From Trichostrongylus colubriformis (Eukaryota > Nematoda > Chromadorea > Rhabditida > Trichostrongylidae), in NCBI GenBank assembly GCA_963978905.1, contig OZ022261.1, forward strand, positions 21,077,686-21,141,685: a stretch of 64,000 nt of DNA, in the 5' to 3' direction. The position numbers and the translations under genes are program-made. Each line of letters begins with the position of its first letter. Within the stretch, counting starts at the first letter, position 1. A model generated the notes under the pieces. That model was given only the letters and a program-made list of their open reading frames with translations. It was not told the origin of the DNA and did not search any database. Positions 12,801 to 23,480 of this stretch are shown here, piece by piece.

Positions 12801-13560
12801 AAGAGCTCCATATTGCTTTCAAGGAAACAGCGCGTGCGGAAGGGAGAGCTTATGCATCGTTTTTTTTTGCGCGTCCCTCACGGTACCCGTCTCATGGCTA
12901 CGTGGCATAAGCTCTTCGTGCACTACATCCTAGGACTTGAAAGAGCATTTCGCCCAGGGTTCAGCATTCGTCCCTTCGTGCTGCGTGAAGTGCACAGAAG
13001 ACTATTTTCGACTTCCCCCTCCCGAATAAAGACGGTGTGAGGCACTAATCATCACTTGGTGTAGCGATGATATTTCATGATCGCTATTACTTTTCTTGAA
13101 GTAGCATTACGATCTGATTACGTAGGTACGTGTGGCTCGAAAACGCAGCTCTCAATGCTCAACTGTTCCATTAACTTCTGCCTCACCTAAAGTCACAAAA
13201 AACTTAGAAAGGTTCTGATGACAAAGAAGCAGTAAAAGGACTGTGGAATACAAAGGAAAACGGGTGCTAGGAATAACATGTGATTGAACGTTCAAAACAT
13301 GAGAACATGAAAAAAATGAGTGGAAGAAGGGAATTAGTGGGATCTGATGAAGGACCATCAAGCACACCAGAAGAAAAAGCAGGTACTTATACTGCCACTC
13401 AGGAGAAAGCAACTCGTACACTGGTGGGAGGGATGGAGGGATTCGCAGTTTCTCTGTGAGCTCCTCATTCAATCGAAGAGTGAGAGAAAGAAGAAAGGCC
13501 GATGGAGGGTAAAAGCACAACAGCAGCCATTATGGTGGAAGGAATGATTAAAGGCAGTGG
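6893..13560. other. Long stretch without a supported gene
   Basis: No recognisable domain, RNA gene or transposon end. Several open frames of 100-145 codons overlap on the minus strand at 7239-7984 and 11354-11773 but share no motif with known families and compete in different frames. A TG-rich tract lies near 7500. A short near-duplication (about 25 bp containing CTCGCGTCGCAG) occurs at about 7548 and 7679. Real introns or divergent exons could be hidden here. Confidence 0.35.
11331..11465. repeat. Short GC-rich inverted repeat
   Basis: CCGCCGGCAGGGTGTGGCTG at 11331-11350 is the inverted counterpart of GCAGCCACGCCCTGCCGCC at about 11444-11462. A further GCCGGCAGGGTGTG lies at about 11050 in direct orientation. 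The arms are only about 21 bp, so this may be a degraded foldback or chance. The flanks give no clear target duplication. Confidence 0.4.
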
Positions 13561-13564
13561 TAGG

Positions 13565-14135
13565 GGTAAATCGGTTGTGGCTGTACGGATGTTTAGCTTC
13601 CAACCAAGACTGGATCTTAATTTCCGACTGACGTTTCGGCTTCTCGCCTTTTCGGAGCGTTGCAATTTACAGAAAGAACTGACAGAGCTCGTAAAATGGG
13701 ATAACGATGCCTGAATGATTAGTGACTAGCCGTTGAGAGTGTCGACCGCAGAGGTCCACCTGCCACCCCGTTTTAGTAGAAGAGGAGAAAGGTTAAATTG
13801 GGGCAAACTTCCTCAACAGCTTCCTCAGGTGAGTGGTCGCAGGGCTTTTACCTATTCAAACTTCTCTTCTACTAGTACGGGGGGCAGGTGGATTTCTGTG
13901 GTCGACACTCTCAAGGGTTAAACACTAATTCTCTGGGCATCGTGCCTCATTTTATGAGTTCTGTCAACTCTTTCTGCGACTTGATATGGCGTTTGAACGA
14001 ATAGTCCCCATAAAAGGCTTCACTCTTCCAGACTCTAGAAAAGGTTACGACGCCGAAACTCAGTCGAAAATTAAGTTGCTACCAATCTTGGTTGGATGCT
14101 AAATATCCGAACAGCCATAACTGAAACTTCATGCT
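13565..14135. mobile_element. Inverted pair of Penelope-like 3' ends
   Basis: A large imperfect inverted repeat with arms at about 13570-13800 and 13835-14130. Matching words in the two arms include GAGAGTGTCGACC, CCACCTGCC, TAGTAGAAGAG and CCAACCAAGA. Each arm carries the PLE-type hairpin, AAAAGGCGAGAAGCCGAAAC in the left arm (minus strand, about 13660-13630) and a variant ending CGCCGAAACTCAG in the right arm (plus strand, about 14060). No coding block survives. The arrangement, two tails pointing away from a central junction, is the same as at 32.4, 48.9 and 55.7 kb. Assignment to PLEs rests on the hairpin and the architecture, not on protein. Confidence 0.55.
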
Positions 14136-14369
14136 AAGATTCATCGTAATTCGGCTGTATCATTCATTCCAATCTTTGATAGTGACCGGTGGACGTGTTC
14201 ACCACGAAAGGCGACACGTCAGCATCACGTCATTTCGATCGATCCGGCATTTATACGATACGACTAGTATCATTCTGCTATCATGCTTATCACTCTACAA
14301 ATCAGTCATTCTTCGACAAAGTCGACCCGAGGAAGCGGACTCTGTTATTCGAAGGAGTCAGCTAATAAA

Positions 14370-14790
14370 GGAATCGTGTACGGAAAAGGAGTTCCTCTGT
14401 TACCCGTATGTTTATGTTGTATTTGCTGAATTAGGACCTGCAAGGTTTCACGCGAAAAGTTGAGACGGCTAAGAAACAGTGCTAGCCTGTTAAAGTCTGT
14501 TAAAGTGCTAGCCGAGGGGGCGGGCCCCGTAGTAAATGCCCGTCCTGTCGTCCGCCGCCGTCGAAGACGCATAGTGGGAACAGAAAGTTATGTCAACAGT
14601 CCAACTATGCGTCTCCCACCGTAGCGGACGACGGGGCGGGCATTTACGCTAAGGCCCCGCCTCATTGGCCACCACAAGCTTTTCAGCAGGATTCTCACTT
14701 TTTCGCGTGAATTTGCATGTGGCCCTTATTCAGCAAGTACAACATGTATTTGTTGTACTAGAGAAACTTTTTTTGTGCACGGCCTTTAAC
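14370..14790. repeat. Foldback element with GC-rich centre
   Basis: The arms lie at about 14370-14575 and 14603-14790 and meet around a spacer of about 25 bp. The inner parts share GTAAATGCCCG, GTCGTCCGC and GACGCATAGT; the outer parts share TTTCACGCGAAAA and TTGCTGAAT. The GC-rich inner stem stands out from the AT-rich surroundings. It lacks the PLE hairpin seen elsewhere. It is probably a non-autonomous foldback transposon; no TSD was identified. Confidence 0.65.
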
Positions 14791-15259
14791 CACTACGCGT
14801 TCTCTACAGCTCAGCGGCGCGTTTTAGACGGAGATTTCCCCATGAAGAGGCCTTTTAAACACCTAGTTCCTATATGGAGGCATTTTCCTTATTAGTTCAT
14901 TTTTCTTTAACGCTTCTTTTTTTCTCATCTCATTTCTCCATTACTTCCCATTAGCCATAACACCCCTACCACTGCTTTCAAATAAAAAAAATAAATTAGT
15001 GAATAGGTGAACAAGGCAGACTTAAGAAGCGGTGAAACTTGAAGTGTTCAGTAGGAATATGATAAGATAGAATAAAATTCAAAAAATAAAATCGAAGGTA
15101 AAAAATATCGACGATGATGGTATGCGCCACGTACGTTCTAATTCCAGTTAGGATCGTGAAGGCGTTTAAAGGCGATTTCTATACAGTAACCTGCACAGTC
15201 ATCTTTTCATTCTCCTAGCTTTCATGGTCTATGCGGTACCAATTCATCATCTCTCAAGA
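14791..15259. other. No gene recognised
   Basis: AT-rich sequence between two mobile elements, with no supported feature. Confidence 0.5.
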
Positions 15260-16830
15260 GATGAAAGCAGGGTCAAGCCTCCGTTGAGGAATCCTCAACA
15301 GGGGGGTCGTATTTGGTCCGCTAGGAGGGGGAGGGGGTCGTAATTGTTGAGGTAGGCAGTGATCAGCAGAATTTCTCAGGCTTAGGGTCTAAAGTGTAAG
15401 GGGAGAAGTGATTAAATTGACTGAATGGGTTCGAACCCAAAACTAGTTTAACTTAATAACCATCGAAACCTCATGCATGGCGCAATCCACAACGAAACCG
15501 GCCAGTACCAATAACTCTTTCGTTGGTCCGCTGACATCGAAACCACGTACGAAGACACCTCCGAAATTCACCAAATAACCGTGGAAAGCGATATCTATCA
15601 GCGGGTACCACCGTGGATGGACACTCCAGAAACAATGGGATGAAAGCGGAAAATTAGCTGATACGGACTTCTTCCATATCTTACTACGATCGCAAGTACG
15701 TAATCTAGTGTTGGCGGCCACTATGCGGACCGAAAAAACGTTTGTATTCATTGAGAATGTGGATGGAATCCTGATGCATGGCGCATCCCACAGAGAAGCT
15801 GACCGACGCTTCTCGCCTTTCCACTAGGCCTCCGAGAGCGAAGGATGCATACTGGAAAAATTTCAGTAACAATGAATCGATTTTTGGGAAGATTCGTGGA
15901 AAGATCTCGCAATTCGACGAAAAAAAGCTTTCCTCAACTGGCTTTTTTGAGCTTTTCTTGCTTCGTTTTGAAGATATGGCATAGCTCTGGTAGTCATTCG
16001 AAAGCGACAACCTAGCAAACCCTGCTTCACCCAAACGAACTCGTATGGTTAAGTTTGAAGGGAGTTATGGCCATTTCCGTGAAACACTTCGAAATTTTCC
16101 TCAACTAATCCTCAACTGGCTTCTCTCAAAATAACTTTCTTCGTTTTGAAGATATGGCATAGCTCAGGTGGTCGTTCGAAAGCGACAACCTAGCAGACCC
16201 TGCTTCACCAAAACGAACTCATGCGGTTAAGTTTGAAGGAAGTTATGGCCATTTCCGTGGAACACTTCGAAATTTTCCTCAACTAATCCTCAACTGGAAT
16301 TCCACATCGAGAACTAAGCAACCATTGAGGAAAGCAAGCGGCCAATAGATAGGTCTAAGGAAGTTATTAGGAAAACAGTTTACAGCTGTTTGAAAGATGG
16401 GCTCTAGGTAAAGTTTGAAGTGTTTTAATAATGTCGGAATTTAGTATGGGAAAGATACCGCGCTCCTTCGATCGCCGCGTGCAGCCGTCGCCTGACATGA
16501 GATCCTGAACTTCTGTAGATGTGTAGGGTATTCTGGATTATTATTTGTAATTGTTCGATTATGAGATAGAAGCGTGATCCGATCTGTAATCTAGGATTTA
16601 TAGTTTATATACTGGTGTATATTATTGGGAATTCCACCTGTACCACATATTTTTCGGGTTTTTGCGTCCATTTAGTTGTATATTGGGGATTAGTATTCAA
16701 AAAATCAAAAAATGCTAATTTGATGGGTTCTGGGCAAAAAGAGGGGGGGTCGTATTGGGGCCCCCTTTTCGGTGGGGGGTCGTATTTTTTGAAAATTTTC
16801 CTCAACTGGACGCTTGACCCTGGATGAAAG
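15260..16830. mobile_element. hAT-like non-autonomous DNA transposon with exact 8-bp TSD
   Basis: The element itself is 15268-16822 (1555 bp). Its tips are CAGGGTCAAGCCTCC on the left and, reverse-complemented, CAGGGTCAAGCGTCC on the right, continuing through GTTGAGGAA for about 26 bp. Immediately outside, GATGAAAG occurs at 15260-15267 and again at 16823-16830, an 8-bp target-site duplication. A CAGGG tip and an 8-bp TSD are the usual signature of the hAT superfamily. Inside are no transposase motifs, so it must be mobilised in trans. It contains a 178-bp tandem repeat and four copies of a GGGGGTCGTA word near the ends. Open frames at 15443-16034 look like chance. Confidence 0.8.
15932..16297 (+). 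repeat. Tandem repeat, period 178 bp, two copies
   Basis: Units start at 15932 and 16110, and a third truncated start at 16288 keeps the same 178-bp spacing. Each unit begins CCTCAACTGG, contains TTCGTTTTGAAGATATGGCA, CGAAAGCGACAACCTAGCA and GTTATGGCCATTTCCGTG, and ends CCTCAACTAAT. It lies wholly within the hAT-like element and accounts for much of its length. Confidence 0.85.
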
Positions 16831-18216
16831 CCCTTGTTCGCCTGCGCGAGCATCGATAGGATCCGATCATTGTACCGTGCTAGTGATAGCTGCGCCAGTT
16901 GTCGTTACCCACGCTCTGATACTTACAGGGATTATAAGGGGTAACAGAATAGCAAGCCTACGCATTTTCACCGATCATTCCTCCAGTATAAGCCAGTATT
17001 CAATTCATAAGAAGTAGGGACGCGTCTGACTGCATTGTTCTATACGACGTTGTTCGGAAACTTAGATATTGAAATGCGGCTTTCATCCTTCAGACCATAT
17101 TTGATGATCACGACACGTTTCAGAAAGAAGAAGTAAGCAACCGGTCTCAGCACGTGCACTAGCAGCACAGCTTGCAGAGCTATTCCATGTTCTAACCCTT
17201 CTGGAGATAGTCCGAAAGTTGGAAGAGAATGAAGAGATGTGCTCCTGACGACTATTTCTTCTGCACGCATTCATTTTCGAATGAACTATCCTTCGGTTTC
17301 AGGTTACCTGAGATCTCAAGATCTCACATCATTCCTTTCTAGTATATTTCATATGTAACGGTTACATCTTCCAAGTGGCATCGGAATGCATAAATGACCA
17401 CCATACGACCTATCGCCTGTAAAGGAGTGTGGAGCGATGACTCGTGGGACGAGTGGGTACGACAACGACTAGAAGTCTGCAGAAAATTCATTTCTCCTCC
17501 CCCCCCCCCCTTCCTCAGTCCATCTCTTCAATTCCATTCCATTCCACCAAATAAATCCGGATAATTACTATCAAGCGCGCAGCCTCGCCCCGATGAATAA
17601 ATGAAGCGAAACGACATCAATTTTTCAACAACTACATATCAAATCGTTTTGCGGATCCATCCATGAGACGCATACTTGAGATGCTTTCTGAGTGCTATGC
17701 TGTCTGACAAAAAACGCATTTATTTCGGCCGCTTTCGAACGATTCGCATCAGAAGGATGCAGCTGGACTAGCGCGAGCGCATCGACGAATGACGACGAAG
17801 AGGGCACAACAAGTTTGCCGATGACACCATGAAAGCGTGCACAAGGGGCCATCGATGGCGTTGCCGTCGAGAGCCTGACGAACCACATGCGACTTTTCCG
17901 AGACATGACGAATGACTTTGGCAGTGGCGGCATCGAAGAAATATGGACGACGGATCGACTCTGACATCCACCGCAGCAATGCTGGCCTCCCATAAATGAC
18001 CTAAGAGAGTCTCCATGCACAGCTGTTGGACAAACTCCCAGATAGCAAAACATCGAGTGCCTTTTAGGCTTCTTTTTGAGGTCTGCATGGAGGAAGAAAT
18101 ATCCTAAATAGTAATATCCTTGCACACTGTAGACGTAGAAAAAGAAACGAAAAGTGATAGGCCTCGATCAGTCCTTTCGTGGGATCGCCGCGCATACCAC
18201 TTCTAATTAAAATAGT
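16831..18216. other. Unassigned; includes a 166-codon minus-strand open frame
   Basis: The largest open frame, 17625-18125 minus, is Cys- and Ser-rich (for example GGQHCCGGC) and overlaps two other open minus frames of 76 and 106 codons, so the strand is stop-poor across about 500 bp. I recognise no domain and see no signal peptide. It could be a decayed exon or chance. A homopolymer C run of about 13 lies near 17500 and a short TCCATTCCATTCCA tract follows it. Confidence 0.3.
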
Positions 18217-18375
18217 AAGGTCATTGAATGTTGTAGCTTGCAGTAGCCAGCAGATGTACAAGTCAGTCTTTTTGCATCCAAGACGAGTATGTTATCATTT
18301 CATCGATCCCGGAGGAGTGGAAGTTTTTGTTAGCCACGAGGCACTGATCCTGGCTTTGATATCTGGACATTGTTA
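18217..18375 (-). mobile_element. Truncated SINE copy (body without clear tRNA head)
   Basis: Read on the minus strand this matches the body of the SINE at 60920-61180: GATCGATGAAATG against GGTCGGTGAATTGGTACC, then an AAA-rich stretch followed by GACTGACTTGTACATC, then GCAAG. The tRNA-like head seen in the other copy is absent or too diverged to recognise. No coding function is implied. Confidence 0.55.
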
Positions 18376-19055
18376 ATAGGATCGGCGTCAATAGTCATTG
18401 CGAGACCTTTGCGTACTGAAAACTCCACAATAGAGAGTTTTACACCAAAATAATGTAAACTCCGAGGATGTGGATATACGGTAACTCAAAGCTGTCATCG
18501 AAAAATCAGGGTCCATGGTATCCCTGAGATATGTGCGTATCGTCTACACGATTTTACGCCATCAGGCTTGTCCGATTTCTATATTATTACGTTAGTTATA
18601 AACAGCAGTACCAGACAGTACACGATTGAATTTCCGTCAATCATAGTAGATCTCTATTCATTAACGGCAGCTGATGGGAAAAGCAACATGTATGCCGCCG
18701 CCTTAAAAATCATTGCCTTTGCAACAGATATTTTGTAACTTTCATCTGTAGCTTTACAGTAAGCACGTTCTTCGTACAGTGCTGGAATAGAGCAATTATA
18801 GTGCAGCGAGTTTCTGCCTGTGAAATCTTGACGGTTGAAACTTCGAAATCCGGGGCGATGCTTCTGTCGGGTTATGACGTTCAAAGTGGGGCAGGTCACA
18901 TGAATCCGTGCCTCTTGGCGTGCGTTCAATTCTTCGTAGCGAGACATGCGAGGCTCCCAGGGCCAACACGCGTGGTGAGGTGACCCACCTGCATTGTTAT
19001 GACGGCCTTCTGGTATTGCCGGCAATTTTTAGTTTTCTTTTATAAACCACAAGCT
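18376..19055. other. No gene recognised
   Basis: Nothing supported. A 123-codon minus-strand open frame at 18654-19025 has no recognisable motif. Confidence 0.4.
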
Positions 19056-19059
19056 TTGT

Positions 19060-19640
19060 TGGCGCTTGATAGTGCGCGCATCACATAACGTAATAGTGTA
19101 GTAATGCAAAGTAGGCCTGATTTATGTTAATGGGCCCTGCACTCTATCGTGTGATGCGCAATGTTGTACGCCAGTAAAGCTGATATGTCAAAAAGGAACT
19201 CGGTTTGAGAAAAAACCGTGGAAACCGAGGACAACCGCATGTACGAACGGCACGTATTCGAAACCAAATTATTTATGGTTGAATCTCACGTTTCGCTAAC
19301 TTCGAGGACGCCTAGTCCAACTGGCCATATATCAAATTAAGACCAAATCACAGAAACCTTGGAATTTGAAAATGATAGCTAAACTATAGTCAAGATATAT
19401 TCGGAAAAGTCCCTCTCTCCTTACTTTAAAAGGGATGTACCAAACACAATCACGGCACACATTTCCCTCATTACAAGCAATCTTTGCAACAAATCTCTCC
19501 TTATCATTACCGCAATGTAAACTTACTTCCGCCATAATATTTCAAAAGAAAGCATCTTGAGAGTGCTGGTACGTGAATTTTCAATTTCCGGTGAAGCACA
19601 CGAATACACACTAAAGAGACATCAAGCCACTTATATGTAA
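19060..19640 (+). repeat. Dispersed repeat, uninterrupted copy (about 580 bp)
   Basis: This matches, in the same order and orientation, the two pieces at about 45340-45640 and 48605-48845. Shared words include CATCACATAACGTAA/CATCATGTAACGTAAC, AGCTGATAT, GAGAAAAAACCGT/GAGAAGAAACCGT, AAAAGTCCCTCT and TTAGCATCTTG/AAGCATCTTG, ending with ACACAC or TACACAC. The other copy is split by an RTE-like LINE. I see no coding domain or clear terminal inverted repeat. Confidence 0.65.
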
Positions 19641-20500
19641 GTGATACCAGGTTAGGTGTATGCAATGCTGCCCACTACTTCAGATACTGCTGGTGGATCA
19701 GTCTCATCAGGGCAAGCGTCGAAGAAATATGTGAAGCAAGACCAGTAAAATGACCGTGAATGGTGAAAATGTGGTATATGATGCTTATTGCACCATACAC
19801 CGTCTCCCTCGGTTCTAGTGTTCATTTATAGAAACCACATTTTTCCTTTGTGAACGACCAGCTAGACCTTAACAGCCACGCAAAGCCATCTGTAATATCC
19901 TACGAATTATGAACACAAATTCCACTGAGGCTGCTGAGACATCTTGCTGGGCTACTGCTCTTGTTTAAATGAGCACTTCCTGCTGAACATTTGGCTGACA
20001 CGTTACATGCTATTAGAATTATTTTAACGCAAGAAAAGTTACACTGCACACAGTGCCTACAGAATCGCTCTATCATGTTGAATGAGCGATCCGAGAAATA
20101 CCGTAATCCATTCATACGAGAAATACAGTTTGTTAGGTCGTTCGGAAAATTCTGGCTATTTCCTACCTCTTACTTCGAATGAGCATATCTGAGCTCACAC
20201 AGGAATTTATCACTCGAAATAAGAATCATGAAAGTTTACACATTTTTGCGAACAACATGAATGATTGTTCGTTCGGGTCGCTAGAAAGAGTGGAGGTCTA
20301 GAGGCGGTGAATTCGCTGAAGGTCGCTTTAGCATCATGTAGGGCCTTGAAGCGTTCCTCCTAGAAGGAACCTATCCGGAGGCTTGGATTAACGGCAGGTA
20401 CCAGGCCAGGCTGGATGAACATGGTGGATCCCGTAGAGTTTCGTAGTGCAGCTCATTCGACTTCCCAAGATCTCTTGTGCGACATGCGGCCACGTAGAAT
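19641..20500. other. No gene recognised
   Basis: No supported feature in this interval. Confidence 0.45.
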
Positions 20501-20504
20501 CAAA

Positions 20505-20670
20505 AAGAAAGTTACAGTACTTTTCAGTGCGCTTGATAGGGCGTGGCCTACGGACTTGGGTGAGAGTGTATCAAACTCACCCGCCCCGTCACACACTCTC
20601 ACTCTCGCCACTGTAGCCACGCCCTATCTGGCGCTGTGGAATGGACTGTAGGTTACTTTTTTCAGCCGAT
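20505..20670. repeat. Compact GC-rich foldback (related half-copy at 61.6 kb)
   Basis: The two arms face each other across a very short centre. Both carry AGATAGGGCGTGGC or TGATAGGGCGTGGCC, GAGAGTG words and, at the outer edges, AAGTTACAGTA on the left against the inverse of TACTTTTT/CTACAGTCC on the right. A reverse-complemented single arm of the same family lies at 61605-61685, directly before the LINE there. It is probably a MITE-type element. Confidence 0.6.
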
Positions 20671-21958
20671 AAGGGCTCATGTTTTGCAGTTTGCGTTGCT
20701 TCTCGTTCAAGTTTTCTCATACTTTTCAGCCGTACTACAATAGTTTTGCCGCACTCCATAAAGCTATGGTGAACTAGAACAACAGTTAGCTATTGTACCG
20801 CCATCATGCCCTTTTTCCATGCTACTTATGCTTCGGAAAGCTTGATCTTTGTTGAACCGCTGTGCAGATGATCCTACAGAATCCGACTTTATCACATGTC
20901 ACGATGAGGCTAAGAAATCGGTCGTCAGGGTGTCGGAGAAGAGGAATGTACGAGACACGGTGTGGTGCTGTCGTCCGTCCATTTCCAAAAAATTGTTCAG
21001 AAAGTGGAAAAATCGAAACCGCAAAAATTTGCCGAACCAATCGAAAAATCCCGTGAATAAGGAATATCATGACGTAGGGAAGAAGTGGGTCAGTGTTCTG
21101 GATTGGAGCTCGTTCGCTACTGAGGTCACTTTGAGAGATATCAAAGTTTTCCCAAGGCTACTTTTAAAACGGATACAGGACCAAAGCTCATTTGGTGCGT
21201 GGAAAGGCACATCCGTACCTTGTTTAATCATTCAGGAAGTAACATTGGAAGGGCACACCTGCACCCCCACGTGACCTGTCCTAATTCAGGTGTCCTGATC
21301 TCCAACCAGAAAACATAGTTGAGACAGGTTTTCAGGTAAATCAGGTCATGGGAAAGAAATGCACTGCAAATGCCAGACGGTAGGCATCACAACGTTGAAA
21401 CCCACACTCCTCACATTTGAATCTTTCATTAGAGGCATTAACACGTATGGGCACTTTTTCGATTGTACACTATAGGTCTGTACCAGTAGAATATCCGCTG
21501 TACATGCAGAGCCTGCTCGATGATGGTGCATCTTTAACTGCCCGGATCGCATTTCTGTTCAGCGGCCAGGAGCGCAGACGAATGAAGGACGACGGCCAAC
21601 TCAGCCTAAGCCCGACAAAAGGAGTCGACGATCTTCACGCGTGAGTTTGAAATAAGAGTTCAATATGTCTTTGTGCCACGCTGTTAAGATGTAGTACCTT
21701 TTTAATGTCTCTGTGGACTACAAGTGGCTTGAATGGAAAATACCCAGTGCTTTCTCATAAGAACTGATACCATCCGATACGGTATGGGACACTGGGGATA
21801 GGCGTTGGGACGGTCCAAGCAGGTCACAGCGCCAAAAGAATACGTCGCTGCGCTCGCCAACTGTTTTCCTGGTTCTGTTATGATTTGGCTCAATCAGAAC
21901 GGTACCCGCAGGACGCGTGTCGCGCGCGGTGATCTCGTTGAACAGTTTTGACGCTTAC
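20671..21958. other. No supported gene
   Basis: A 141-codon plus-strand open frame (20849-21274) is Lys/Arg-rich and lacks a recognisable domain. A minus-strand string resembling a kinase VVHRDIK loop at about 21705-21725 is isolated and was not accepted. No RNA gene or transposon end is seen. Confidence 0.35.
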
Positions 21959-22136
21959 CCGAATATTTGAGCACAACAGAGGTACACTCGTCATTCGTCA
22001 CTGCCTCAATTTTGCCCCGTGCGCCATCAAAGATGCAAACAAGTGTTTCCCATTTGGTTGCAACAACCTGTTCGCCTTCATATACTTTCACTACATACTC
22101 CGCCCAATCGACAATCCCCGCCCAGTGTCGAAAGCT
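21959..22136 (-). CDS. Candidate internal exon of an unknown gene
   Basis: A minus-strand open frame of about 59 codons with balanced, soluble-protein composition, including VKVYEGEQVVATKWETLVC and IEAVTNDECTSVVLKYSG. It ends exactly at GG followed by GTAAGC (21958-21953), a good nematode 5' splice site. The upstream boundary is unclear: TATGTAG at about 22095-22101 (minus) is one possible acceptor, and the frame is open back to a stop at 22139-22137. I do not recognise the family and found no confident partner exon, so this could still be chance. The opposite-strand 145-codon open frame at 21948-22385 overlaps it and looks like a shadow. Confidence 0.3.
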
Positions 22137-23180
22137 TCAAATAGTGACGACATCCGCGGCCTCAGCGCAGGTACTGTGTTCAATCACAGAAGCCACGGGA
22201 ATGTAGCAATACCTAAAACTGCCTTTCATTCCAGCTTTTCAGTGTTCATTGGATGGATAAAAGTTGCACTTCGAGGGGCTGCGCTGCGTAGCATAGGTAG
22301 GGGAGATATGTCGGTGTTCCTCTCTGAAAACGTTGTGATTGGCAGTATTAGTTACACTGTCATGACATACCCTCAAATTACATAAAGCTAGATTTGATAC
22401 TGAGCATCCAAATGCATTAAGAAAACCACAAAAAAATGAAAGGTAATGTAAAGCGAGTTAGTGAACCCAAATCCACCAAGCCAACCTTTAGATAATAGTA
22501 ACATAGTCACATTTTGGCCATGACCACGGACCACAGGCCTATACCCTTATGCGATCATCTTTACGGCGCCCTACGTTAATGTGTGACACCAAATGAAAAG
22601 CGCAGTGCTGACAGCAGCTGCCCTCATTGTGAAAAACGAAAAGTGTATTTGTTGACACCTGGATGATGTGAGCGCTGCTCACTTGTGACAGAAGAATCAC
22701 CTCGATGCGTTAAACGTCCCCGCAAATGTCACACATGAGAGCAATCGTAAAGGATCACACAACAAAAACAAAATTTGGAAAACTCACCAAGAATCGGTGA
22801 GCTTTGCGCTCGCGGCGTTGCACCGTACTTGAACACACTGGCGAAACATCCACGAATGATATTGTTACCGATATGTTGGCCTGAAATTCATGTTCACCAT
22901 AATCACATGAACGGATTATTGGTAGTGATACAACGTTGTCTTATGATATGCTGCTATATTTGCAATCAACAGCATACATTTGGTACTGAGACTGGTAATG
23001 TGAGCAACTTCATGCAATGACATGAAAATTACACCTGTGAAATTCTTGGTATAGAGAGGAATGTTCATATTCGACTTTATTTAATACGGTCTCACAGTTA
23101 TTTGTTCGTACCCCGCAGAAAAAAATGACCACCTCAAAATGGCCAATAACTTCAAAAAGATCAGATTCGGGAATGGTATC
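22137..23180. other. No gene recognised
   Basis: No supported feature in this interval. Confidence 0.4.
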
Positions 23181-23184
23181 GTAT

Positions 23185-23480
23185 TTAAAGACACTGGGAG
23201 GGCAATCTTGGCCTACGCCAAGACTTACCGTAACGCTCGTAGTTCGCTAGGCTGCACGCATCGCACACACTACACTCTGCTAAGACGTCGAGTGTGAATT
23301 CAATGGATATTTTATAACGCACTCTGTTTCGTACCCTTTCGCTTATTTTACCTTTCTTTATTTCAATTGATTGCTGCTTCCCGTTGTTTCACTTCTTTCA
23401 CATCATCATGAATGAGTGAAATACAGCTTACGAGACAACAAATGACACATCTCCACCAAAAAGCGACTTGGAAAGGTCGT
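23185..23480 (+). repeat. Second copy of the 2.3-2.9 kb repeat
   Basis: The left part (GGGCAATCTTGGCCTAC and the following CACGCATCGCAC) resembles one arm and the spacer of the foldback at 2586-2872. The right part (AAGACGTCGAGTGTGAATTCA, CTTTCGCTTATTTTACC, CATCATGAATGAGTGAA) resembles the minus strand of 2345-2590. The conserved order suggests one composite element, here more diverged and with a single arm. Confidence 0.5.

Noticed and set aside
15424..15442. tRNA-like T-arm word GGGTTCGAACCC
   Set aside because: No matching A-box or cloverleaf nearby; it lies inside the hAT-like element and is a simple palindrome.
17500..17520. Homopolymer C run
   Set aside because: Low-complexity tract, possibly with sequencing-length uncertainty; no function inferred.
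20849..21274. 141-codon plus-strand open frame
   Set aside because: Basic, unrecognised composition, with open frames on both strands; no splice or family evidence.
21700..21730. Kinase-like VVHRDIK string on the minus strand
   Set aside because: No glycine loop, DFG or other kinase motif in a consistent frame around it.
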